A DNA stretch of 64,000 nt from SZAS-103 sp043747745 (GTDB lineage Bacteria; Pseudomonadota; Gammaproteobacteria; Xanthomonadales; Xanthomonadaceae), in the NCBI GenBank assembly GCA_043747745.1, contig JAYTOP010000011.1:42362-106361 (forward strand), written 5' to 3'. The position numbers and the translations under genes were made by a program. Below the pieces are notes generated by a model, which did not search any database, was not told where the DNA came from, and was given only the letters and a program-made list of their open reading frames with translations. Positions 9,194-16,281 of the stretch are shown one piece after another. Every line of letters begins with the position of its first letter. Position 1 is the first letter of the stretch.

Positions 9194-9958
9194 ATGAGCG
9201 CCGATCTGTTCGATCTCACCGGCAAGACCGCCCTCGTCAGCGGCGCATCGCGCGGCATCGGCGAGGCGATCGCGCGGTTGCTCGGCGCATACGGCGCGCA
9301 CGTCATCTGCACGAGCCGCAAGGTCGAAGCCTGCGAAACGGTCGCGCAGGCGATCCGCGACGAAGGTGGCCAAGCCGTAGCGCATGCGCTGCACGTCGGC
9401 GACACCGATGCGATCGAGGCACTGTTCACCATGCTCGATGCATCAGGCAGCGCGCCCGACATTCTGGTCAACAATGCTGCCGCGAATCCCTATTTCGGTC
9501 CGATGCTCGACATGAACCTGGCAAGTTACGAGAAAACCGTCGCGGTGAACCTGCGCGGCTATTTCTGGACTTCGGTGCAGGCAGCAAAGCGCATGCGCGA
9601 CAAGGGCGGCGGCGCGATCGTCAACATCGCCTCGGTCAATGCCAAGCGCAGCGCGCCGGGCCAAGGCATCTACTCGATGACCAAAGCCGGCATCGTCAAC
9701 ATGACCGAAGGCATGGCGAAGGAAATGGCCGCGCACGGCATCCGCGTCAACGCGGTGCTGCCCGGGCTGACCGACACGAAATTCGCGAGTTCGATCATCG
9801 CCGACGCGAAACGCATGGCGATGATGACGAAGATGATCCCGCTCGCGCGCGTCGCGCAGCCGTCCGAGATCGCACCTGCGGTGCTGTATCTGTGCTCGGA
9901 TGCGGCGAGTTACGTGACCGGGATCAGCTTGCCGGTGGATGGCGGGTACTTGGCGTGA
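9194..9958 (+). CDS. SDR family oxidoreductase
   Basis: A 254-residue classical short-chain dehydrogenase. It has SGASRGIGEAIA in the N-terminal Rossmann fold, NNAAANPY as the NNAG-like motif, a catalytic Y-S-M-T-K, and a C-terminal PVDGGY typical of the family. It resembles DHRS4 / 3-oxoacyl-ACP-reductase-like dehydrogenases; the substrate is unknown. The ATG at 9194 was preferred to a GTG at 9185 because the protein start then matches the family (MSADLFDLTGKTALVSGAS). The purine run GAAGG before it is very close. The stop overlaps the ATG of the next gene. Confidence 0.88.
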   Translation: MSADLFDLTGKTALVSGASRGIGEAIARLLGAYGAHVICTSRKVEACETVAQAIRDEGGQAVAHALHVGDTDAIEALFTMLDASGSAPDILVNNAAANPYFGPMLDMNLASYEKTVAVNLRGYFWTSVQAAKRMRDKGGGAIVNIASVNAKRSAPGQGIYSMTKAGIVNMTEGMAKEMAAHGIRVNAVLPGLTDTKFASSIIADAKRMAMMTKMIPLARVAQPSEIAPAVLYLCSDAASYVTGISLPVDGGYLA

Positions 9959-10476
9959 TGTCCGAGCCACAATCAATGAGCATGACGTCCTCGCATTGCG
10001 TGATCGTGCTGGGATGCCTACTCGCCGCAACCGCCCGTTGCGAGCCGCCCACCTGCGTGCCCAGCGGAACGGATACGGCTTGGCAGGCCATCAATCATGG
10101 CAACCTTCCTGCCGATACGGCTAAAGCAATGAAGGCGACCACGGTTGCCGAAGCCATCACGTCGATCGGATCGCCCTATTCAAAAAAGAAGCTCGCGGGA
10201 TCCGAGACCGCCTGGTGGCTCTATGGCACCCAGCGGAAATACATCCAGAATGATTGCGTCAAGCCGACAGACATTACGTACACAACGGAGTTCTACCTGC
10301 TGTCCGTTTCTCGCGTACGAAACCATTTGTCTTGCAAAATTCATCACAGGCCTTACATGACTGCGACGTCGAACCCGAATCCGTTTGCCAAGAAGGGCTC
10401 GATGGGTTTTGCTGTTTCCCGATCGACGTGCAGTAACTGGTTGAACGACTCTTTGCGGCAACACCAGGCGAACTGA
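9958..10476 (+). CDS. Small secreted protein of unknown function (possibly BamE-like fold)
   Basis: The protein has 172 residues. A hydrophobic N-terminus (CVIVLGCLLAATARC) looks like a signal peptide or lipoprotein-type leader. The central part (about residues 55-85: VAEAITSIGSPYSKKKLAGSETAWWLYG) loosely resembles the small BamE/SmpA repeat, where a turn 'lGxP' is followed by a W-x-Y strand. That is a weak structural guess, not a family assignment. The mature part has several cysteines that could form disulfides. The ATG overlaps the SDR stop codon (TGATG), suggesting translational coupling, although a functional link with an SDR enzyme is not obvious. A REP hairpin lies 24 bases after the stop. 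Confidence 0.6.
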   Translation: MSEPQSMSMTSSHCVIVLGCLLAATARCEPPTCVPSGTDTAWQAINHGNLPADTAKAMKATTVAEAITSIGSPYSKKKLAGSETAWWLYGTQRKYIQNDCVKPTDITYTTEFYLLSVSRVRNHLSCKIHHRPYMTATSNPNPFAKKGSMGFAVSRSTCSNWLNDSLRQHQAN

Positions 10477-10499
10477 ACTCGCAGGCGTTCGAAGATTTC

Positions 10500-10530
10500 G
10501 TAGGATGGGTTGAGCACAGCGATACCCATC
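10500..10530 (+). repeat. REP element (GTAG type), left copy
   Basis: A 31-base element that begins with the tetranucleotide GTAG and holds the arms GATGGGT and ACCCATC around a 12-base loop. Its reverse complement recurs at 11105-11135 with only two differences, so the pair forms inverted repeats around the transposase gene. GTAG-headed hairpins are the typical substrates of REP-associated tyrosine transposases. It also sits just past two converging stop codons (10476 and 10545). Confidence 0.88.
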
Positions 10531-10544
10531 ACGCGACGCGTCCG

Positions 10545-11078
10545 TTACTCGCGTTCGCCAAACCCATTTCCAGCTTCATCATTCGACCCCCAGGCAGGCG
10601 ACAACAATCCCCTCTCGACGTAACGGTGGAGCGTCGAATACGGCCAGTCGACCGCACGCTGCACATGCCGATGCTTGACCGGATTGAAATGGATGTAGTC
10701 GATATGCCGACGGAGATCGTCTTCGTCGCGAATCAGGTGTTCCCAATACCGACGCTGCCAGATGCCGCGTTCGTCCTTGGCGATACGGCTGTCGCCACGA
10801 CGTTCGCCGTGCGGGACTTGCCGCGAGAACCAAGTCTTGATCAAGCGCCAGCGTAAGGCGTAGTCGGCGTCATCAAGTGGCAGCGTCCAGACGGCGTGCA
10901 GATGTTCTGGCATCACCACCATCGCCTCGATCTCGAAGGGATGTCGCCTTCGTGCATACCCTACAGCGCTGCGAAGCAGATTGATGCGATCGACCAGCAA
11001 TGTGGTACTGCGGTTCGCCAGATTGGCGGTGAAGAAGTACGTGGCGCCGGCAACCTGGGCGCGTCTGTAATTGGTCAT
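10545..11078 (-). CDS. REP-associated tyrosine transposase (RAYT, IS200-like fold)
   Basis: The protein has 177 residues. It shows the HUH-type motif PEHLHAVW (H59, H61), the family block ALRWRLIKTWFSR, and the catalytic-tyrosine region HIDYIHFNPVKH (Y128). This matches the TnpA_REP / Y1 transposase family, which binds and nicks single-stranded REP hairpins and is thought to spread them, but usually does not move as an insertion sequence itself. The catalytic residues are all present, so the gene may be active. It is flanked by an inverted pair of GTAG-type REPs and lies directly downstream of dacA on the same strand, so it could be read from the mre operon if the REP hairpin does not stop transcription. 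Confidence 0.93.
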   Translation of the reverse strand: MTNYRRAQVAGATYFFTANLANRSTTLLVDRINLLRSAVGYARRRHPFEIEAMVVMPEHLHAVWTLPLDDADYALRWRLIKTWFSRQVPHGERRGDSRIAKDERGIWQRRYWEHLIRDEDDLRRHIDYIHFNPVKHRHVQRAVDWPYSTLHRYVERGLLSPAWGSNDEAGNGFGERE

Positions 11079-11104
11079 CCTTGACCCCCGATGTCTTGCG
11101 GAGC

Positions 11105-11135
11105 GATGGGTATCGCTGCACTCAACCCATCCTAC
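11105..11135 (-). repeat. REP element (GTAG type), right copy
   Basis: The inverted partner of the copy at 10500-10530; on the minus strand it reads GTAGGATGGGTTGAG and closes with ACCCATC. It starts nine bases after the dacA stop codon, so in the mRNA it forms a hairpin at the 3' end of the long elongation operon and just before the transposase gene. It could stabilise the operon mRNA, attenuate read-through, or both. Confidence 0.88.
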
Positions 11136-11143
11136 CTAATCGA

Positions 11144-12448
11144 TCACGAATCCCACCACATCCACATGTCGTCCCACATGCGGCCGAAGAAACCGGCTTG
11201 CGGGACATCGACGAGTGCGACCAGCGGGCGCGTGAGCAGCGGCTTGCCGTCGAGGGTGACGCGCAGGGTGCCGATCTGCTGTCCTTTCACGATCGGCGCG
11301 ACAAGTTGCTTCGGCACATCCATGAATGGCTTGAGCGCACCGTAGCGACCGCGCGGAATCACGACCTCGATGGGGTAGGCGAGGCCGAGCGCGAGATCAT
11401 CGGCCTTGCCCTTCCAGACTTTCAGATGGGCGAGTTGCACGTTGGCCTTGTACAGCGGATGCGTCTCGAAGAAACGGAAACCCCAGTTCAGCAACGCAAG
11501 GTTCGCGTCCTCGCGCAGGCGGAAGCCGTCCTTGTCGCCTTTCGCGTCGATGCCGAGCACGACCGAAATCAGGCGCTGGTCGCCGCGCTTGGCGGATGCC
11601 GCAAGGCAAAAACCCGCAGCCGACGTGTGCCCGGTCTTGATGCCGTCCACGGTCGGATCGCGCCCGAGCAATTCGTTGCGGTTGTACTGGCGGATGTTGT
11701 TGTAGGTGTATTCGCGTTCCTTGTAGATCGCGTATTCCTGCGGGTAGTCGCGGATCAGCGCACGCGACAGCAGCGCGATGTCGTGCGCGGTCGAGTAGTG
11801 ATCGGGATTCGACAATCCGTGCGCGTTCGCGAAGTGCGAGTTGTTCATGCCGAGCTTTTTCGCGTAGGCGTTCATCAGCGACACGAACGCTTCCTCGCTG
11901 CCCGCGACGTGTTCGGCGAGCGCGATCGCGGCATCGTTGCCGGACTGGATGATCAATCCGCGCTGCACGTCCATCAGCGGCACTTTCGAGTTCAGGTCGA
12001 ATGCGCTGAACGAGCCGTCGGTACCGGCGCCGCCTTCCTTCCATGCGCGTTCGCTGATCGCGACCGGCTGGTTCGGATCGATCTTGCCGCCCGCGAGTTC
12101 CGCAGCAACGACATACGAGGTCATGACCTTGGTGATGCTGGCCGGTTCGACGCGCGCGTCGTAGTTGCTGCCCGCGATCATCTGCCCGGTGTCGTAGTCG
12201 AGCAGTATCCAGGCCTTGCCCGGCGTGGTCGGCGGCGGCGGGATCGGCATGTTCTCTGGCACGGCGTTCGGGGCAGGCATGACCGGGTGCGGCTGCGGCG
12301 TTGCCGGATGCGGCGCCGTCGGCTGCGGAGCCGGGTGCGGCACCGCTTGCGGAGTCGGTTGCGGCGCGGCTGCAATGGAACCCGCAGCGAGGGAGCCGGC
12401 GGCTAGCAGGGCGGTCACGATGGCGGACACGGAACGGCGAAGGCGCAT
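11144..12448 (-). CDS. dacA: D-alanyl-D-alanine carboxypeptidase (PBP5/6 family)
   Basis: The protein has 434 residues. A signal peptide is followed by an unusually long proline/histidine-rich linker (about residues 29-75), then the carboxypeptidase domain. The three penicillin-binding motifs are present: SITK at 104-107, SGN at 169-171 and KTG at 271-273. The C-terminal PBP5 beta domain ends in a short aromatic amphipathic segment (about 423-434) of the kind that anchors these enzymes to the membrane. It trims the terminal D-Ala of peptidoglycan pentapeptides in the periplasm. It is the last gene of the rod-shape cluster, 99 bases behind rlpA, as rlpA-dacA are neighbours in E. coli. The linker is much longer than in E. 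coli DacA. Confidence 0.93.
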   Translation of the reverse strand: MRLRRSVSAIVTALLAAGSLAAGSIAAAPQPTPQAVPHPAPQPTAPHPATPQPHPVMPAPNAVPENMPIPPPPTTPGKAWILLDYDTGQMIAGSNYDARVEPASITKVMTSYVVAAELAGGKIDPNQPVAISERAWKEGGAGTDGSFSAFDLNSKVPLMDVQRGLIIQSGNDAAIALAEHVAGSEEAFVSLMNAYAKKLGMNNSHFANAHGLSNPDHYSTAHDIALLSRALIRDYPQEYAIYKEREYTYNNIRQYNRNELLGRDPTVDGIKTGHTSAAGFCLAASAKRGDQRLISVVLGIDAKGDKDGFRLREDANLALLNWGFRFFETHPLYKANVQLAHLKVWKGKADDLALGLAYPIEVVIPRGRYGALKPFMDVPKQLVAPIVKGQQIGTLRVTLDGKPLLTRPLVALVDVPQAGFFGRMWDDMWMWWDS

Positions 12449-12547
12449 GTGGGGAGGGTGCTCCAGTGAAAACGTCGACGACCGTTCGACCGGTCAGGAA
12501 AGCGCAAGTTTAATCGTTATGGACGGCGCGAATCGTGATGCAGGGAA

Positions 12548-13969
12548 TCAATCCTTGAAGAACGGCGGATGCCCAAAGCCCAGCGCATCGAGGTGTTCGG
12601 CCGTGGTTTCGGCCTCGTCGGCGCGCAACGGCCCGACGTGCACGCGCCACAGGATCTGTCCGGCAACCTGCACCGATACCAGTTCGGCCTTGTCCACGCC
12701 CGCCTGCTGCAGGCGTTGCAGCATGCGCTCGGCGTTGCCGCGCTCGGTATAACTGGCCAGTTGCAGGAAGCCACGCGTGGATGGCTCGATCGACGAGCGC
12801 ACGGGCCGTGGTTGGCCAATCGGGATCGCGATTTCGGGCGATGCAGGCGGCACCTTCGGTGCAGACGTCGTGGGTGACGCATCTGCTGCCTTGTTCGCAC
12901 TCGCCATGGGCAGAGTGGGCGCGCTTGTTGCCGACGCAACATTCGTGGTTGGCTGCGGCACGCTTGGCGACGACGCCTGCACGACTGCCATAGCTCTGGG
13001 TTCGATCACAGCAGGTTTCGGCGGAGCAATTGCGGGCATGTGCGCGGAGGCGCTGGGCGTCGTGGCGATTGCGGCAGGCTCCTGCTCGACGGACACGGGC
13101 TTGGGCGCGACGACGGCAAGTGTCACGACTGGTTTCGGCACGACTATGGGCTTGGGTACTGGCGACGCAGGTTTCAGCGTTGCGGCCGCAACATGCTCGG
13201 GCGCTGGCTGATGTTCGATCCTGGGGGCTGGGGACGCAGGTTGCGGCGTTGCGGCGGCATGGCTCGCGCGGGTCGCAGCCGGGGCCGCGTCAATCGGCGC
13301 GGGCGGCAGCGGTTGCCCCGGATCGATCCCGCGCACTTCAACATGCGCCGTGCCATGCACGTTCACGCCGAGCTTCACCGCAGCCGCATACGACAGATCG
13401 ATCAGGCGGCCCTCGTGAAATGGACCGCGATCATTGACCCGCACGATCACGCTGCGGCCGTTCTCCAGATTCGTGACACGCGCATAACTCGGCAGCGGGA
13501 GCGTGCGATGCGCCGCGCTGAACTGATACACGTCGTAGGGCTCGAAGCTCGAGGTCGCACGGCCATCGAACTTGGTGCCGTACCACGAGGCCACGCCGCG
13601 CTCGAGATAGCCGCTCGCGCTCGGCAGCACGGTGTAGGTCTTGCCAAGCACCACGTAGGGCGAGCGGTTGCCGTAGTGCGACAGCGGCTCGGCGTGCGGG
13701 ATCGGTTCGGGAAGATTGGCGACATCCGGCGGGATCTCCGGCGTGCCATCGGGCACCCCCGGCGCGTACAGGCCGCCCGGCGTGTACGGACCGAGCGACT
13801 TCCAAGGCTTGCGGGGCGGGCGCGTCGGTGCGGGCGCAGCGGATGGATGCGTCGCAGGAGCCGCGGGCGCGCGCTTCTGCTGCTGTTCCGCGCACGCAGC
13901 GAGCAACAGCGCGATCGACAGCATCAACGCATGGCGCAACAACGTTGCGGATGCGCGGCGCGGCGTCAT
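12548..13969 (-). CDS. rlpA: RlpA septal-ring lytic transglycosylase lipoprotein
   Basis: The protein has 473 residues. The N-terminus has a lipobox (LLLAAC), so it should be an outer-membrane lipoprotein. The double-psi beta-barrel domain follows, with RGVASWYGTKFDG and the conserved VIVRVNDRGPFHEGRLIDLS block. A very long alanine/proline-rich linker of roughly 170 residues separates it from the C-terminal SPOR domain (RGFLQLASYTERGNAERML). SPOR domains bind denuded glycan strands at the division site, and RlpA cleaves such strands in Pseudomonas. Its ATG overlaps the stop of a 31-codon gene by four bases, linking it to mltB. The linker is far longer than in E. coli RlpA. Confidence 0.93.
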   Translation of the reverse strand: MTPRRASATLLRHALMLSIALLLAACAEQQQKRAPAAPATHPSAAPAPTRPPRKPWKSLGPYTPGGLYAPGVPDGTPEIPPDVANLPEPIPHAEPLSHYGNRSPYVVLGKTYTVLPSASGYLERGVASWYGTKFDGRATSSFEPYDVYQFSAAHRTLPLPSYARVTNLENGRSVIVRVNDRGPFHEGRLIDLSYAAAVKLGVNVHGTAHVEVRGIDPGQPLPPAPIDAAPAATRASHAAATPQPASPAPRIEHQPAPEHVAAATLKPASPVPKPIVVPKPVVTLAVVAPKPVSVEQEPAAIATTPSASAHMPAIAPPKPAVIEPRAMAVVQASSPSVPQPTTNVASATSAPTLPMASANKAADASPTTSAPKVPPASPEIAIPIGQPRPVRSSIEPSTRGFLQLASYTERGNAERMLQRLQQAGVDKAELVSVQVAGQILWRVHVGPLRADEAETTAEHLDALGFGHPPFFKD

Positions 13970-14061
13970 GGCGTCGTCGTCGGATCCTTCGGGGTGGCGT
14001 CCTTCGCCGCGATCGCATCGGCGAGTTGGAACACCGCCATCTCTTCCATCGGAGAACTCAT
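13966..14061 (-). CDS. 31-residue protein, partial duplicate of the MltB C-terminus
   Basis: A complete small reading frame with ATGA overlaps at both ends: its ATG lies inside the mltB stop region (14058-14061), and its TGA lies inside the rlpA start (13966-13969). Its residues 3-20 follow the pattern SPMxxMAVxQLAxAIAxK, and MltB ends with the same pattern, about 12-13 of 18 positions identical. It therefore arose most simply by tandem duplication of the last codons of mltB. It has no signal peptide or membrane segment and ends in a Thr/Pro/Lys tail. It may be a free peptide, or merely a device that couples rlpA translation to mltB. No known family is recognised. Confidence 0.62.
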   Translation of the reverse strand: MSSPMEEMAVFQLADAIAAKDATPKDPTTTP

Positions 14062-15104
14062 GGTGCTGTGTCCTGTTCCTTGCGCGCGATCGCCTCAGCG
14101 AGCTGGTAGACCGCCATCGCGTACATCGGCGAGTGGTTGTAACGGGTGATCGTGTAGAAGTTCTGGAACACGATCCAGTCCTCGGTTCCCTGCGCGCCCT
14201 CGAGAGTCAACAGCGAGCCGTTGATCTCGTGGTCCAGCGACGCCTTCGGCCGATAGCCCTTCTCGCCAAGCTCGGCCAAGCTGAAGTTCGGCAGCAGATC
14301 GTCGGGGGCGAACGCCATCGTCGCCGGATCGTGAACCGCGCGTACAGCCACCGACTGGTCTTTCTGCCAGCCGTAACCCACGAAATAATTCGCGACCGAT
14401 GCAAACAAATCCGGCATCGAACCACCGAACAGGTCGGCACGGCCATCGCCGTCGCCATCCTTCGCGTACTGCCGATAACTCGATGGCATGAACTGCGCCC
14501 AGCCCATCGCGCCGGCATAACTGCCAGTCAACGAGGTGACCGGGAAGCGCTCTTCCTTCGCGAGAGCGAACAACTGCGCAAGCTGGTCGCGGAAGAACGC
14601 CTGGCGTTCGTCCTCGTGCTGCGTCTTGGCCGGATCGCCGCTGCGCGGATACCAGAACGCAAGCGTATACAGCGCGTCCAGCACGCGGTAGGAACCGGTG
14701 TTGCCGCCATAGCCGGTTTCCACGCCGATGATCGCGACGATCAGTTCGGCCGGCACGCCGGTATCGGCCTGCACCTTCATCAACTGCTTGCGGTGGGCAG
14801 CGAGGAATGCGCGACCGCCCGCGATGCGTTTCGCGGTCACGAAGATCGGACGATAGTCTTTCCAGATCCTGACCGACTCGGCCGGGCGCGACATCGCGTC
14901 AACCGTGCTTTGCCGGTAATGCGCCTGCGCGAGCCCGGCCTTCACGTCCTTCGCATCCAGGTCGAAGGCCTTCGCGGTCTGCTGCGCGAATGCGGCGAGG
15001 TCGGCGGGCGCGGGCTTGTCCTGCGCATGCAGCGATGGGGCCACCAGCAGGGAAAACGACAGCGAGACAGCGAGCGCGCCATTGCGCAGGGCGGATGATT
15101 TCAT
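14058..15104 (-). CDS. mltB: Membrane-bound lytic murein transglycosylase B
   Basis: The protein has 348 residues. The start at 15104 gives MKSSALRNG followed by a signal peptide ending SLHA; upstream in-frame codons lack this. The catalytic glutamate is E129 in IIGVETGYGG. The region SYAGAMGWAQFMPSSYRQY and the acidic loop DGDGDGRADL match the MltB family, the latter like its calcium-binding site. It cleaves peptidoglycan glycan strands to 1,6-anhydro ends. It lacks the lipobox cysteine of E. coli MltB, so it may be soluble in the periplasm. It lies 64 bases after rodA in the elongation cluster, and its last 18 codons have a second copy immediately downstream. Confidence 0.92.
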   Translation of the reverse strand: MKSSALRNGALAVSLSFSLLVAPSLHAQDKPAPADLAAFAQQTAKAFDLDAKDVKAGLAQAHYRQSTVDAMSRPAESVRIWKDYRPIFVTAKRIAGGRAFLAAHRKQLMKVQADTGVPAELIVAIIGVETGYGGNTGSYRVLDALYTLAFWYPRSGDPAKTQHEDERQAFFRDQLAQLFALAKEERFPVTSLTGSYAGAMGWAQFMPSSYRQYAKDGDGDGRADLFGGSMPDLFASVANYFVGYGWQKDQSVAVRAVHDPATMAFAPDDLLPNFSLAELGEKGYRPKASLDHEINGSLLTLEGAQGTEDWIVFQNFYTITRYNHSPMYAMAVYQLAEAIARKEQDTAP

Positions 15105-15168
15105 GGGCGCGAATCTAGCACGGCGATCGCGTTCGCGACGCGTGCTTTGCGCATGCATCGCGCAGAAT

Positions 15169-16281
15169 TCAGGTGCCCATGAAGCGGCGGTGCGCATACA
15201 CCGACATCACGATGCCGAATCCGGCCAGCAGCGACACCGCCGAGGTGCCGCCGTAGCTCAGCAGCGGCATCGGCACGCCGACCACGGGCAGCAGGCCCGA
15301 GACCATGCCGCCGTTGACCATTGCATACACGAAGAAGGTCATCGCCAGCGCACCGGCCAGCAGGCGCGCATAGGTTTCGCGCGCGCTCGCCGCGATCCAC
15401 AGGCAGCGACCGACGATGAACAGGTACAGCGCGAGCAGCGTGCACACGCCGACCCAGCCGAACTCCTCGGACAGCACCGCGAAGATGAAGTCGGTGGTGT
15501 GCTCGGGCAGGAAGTTGAGATGCGCCTGGGTGCTGTTGCCCCAACCCTTGCCGAACAGGCCGCCGGAGCCGACTGCGATCTGCGACTGCAGGATATTCCA
15601 GCCGGTGCCCTGCGGGTCGCGCTCGGGATCGAGGAAGTTGAAGATGCGCGCCTTCTGGAAATCGTGCAGCACGAAGAACCACAGGATCGGCGCCGCCGCC
15701 GCGCCCATCCCCGCGAACAGGCCGATCCGCCACCACGCCAGGCCGGAGAGGAAGATCACGAACACGCCGCTCGCCGCGACCAGTACGCCGGTGCCGAACG
15801 CCGGCTGGATCACGATCAGCGCGCTCGGTACGCCGATGATCGCCATGCAGACCGCGAGCGTCTTCCAGCCCGGCGGCAACGGCTCGCTGTGCAGGTACCA
15901 GGCCACCATCATCGGCACGGTCAGCTTGAGCAATTCGGACGGCTGCAGGTAGAAGACGCCAAGGTTGATCCACGAGCGCGCGCTTTGTCCGGTCCCGATC
16001 AGCGGAACGAGCATCAGGATGCCGAGCGTCGCCAGGAACAGCCACGGCGTCCAGATCCGCAGTTTCGGCGGCGGGATCTGCGCGAACACGAACATCGCGC
16101 CGAGTCCGGCCGTATAACGCGCGCCCTGCGCGATGACCAGCGCCATGCTGCTGTCGCCCGCGCTGTGCAGCACCACCAGGCTGATCGTCATCACCGCGAG
16201 CAACGCGGCCAGCAGCGGAATGTCGATGGTGTCGGCGAAGCGCGTGCCGAGACCGCGCAGCCAGCGCGTGGGTACGTTCAT
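15169..16281 (-). CDS. rodA: Rod-shape SEDS peptidoglycan polymerase RodA
   Basis: The protein has 370 residues and about ten membrane segments. SEDS family stretches are clear: RSWINLGVFYLQPSELLKL, the FLDPERDPQGTGWNILQSQIAVGSGGLFGKG region, and HTTDFIFAVLSEEFGW. RodA polymerises lipid II into glycan strands together with PBP2 in the elongasome. The ATG at 16281 overlaps the stop of mrdA (ATGA), as expected for a tightly coupled synthase pair. Confidence 0.97.
   Translation of the reverse strand: MNVPTRWLRGLGTRFADTIDIPLLAALLAVMTISLVVLHSAGDSSMALVIAQGARYTAGLGAMFVFAQIPPPKLRIWTPWLFLATLGILMLVPLIGTGQSARSWINLGVFYLQPSELLKLTVPMMVAWYLHSEPLPPGWKTLAVCMAIIGVPSALIVIQPAFGTGVLVAASGVFVIFLSGLAWWRIGLFAGMGAAAAPILWFFVLHDFQKARIFNFLDPERDPQGTGWNILQSQIAVGSGGLFGKGWGNSTQAHLNFLPEHTTDFIFAVLSEEFGWVGVCTLLALYLFIVGRCLWIAASARETYARLLAGALAMTFFVYAMVNGGMVSGLLPVVGVPMPLLSYGGTSAVSLLAGFGIVMSVYAHRRFMGT

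Noticed and set aside
13966..14061. Possibility that the micro-gene is the true end of mltB after a sequencing frameshift
   Set aside because: The MltB end is already complete and matches the same pattern, and the micro-gene repeats that pattern rather than continuing it.
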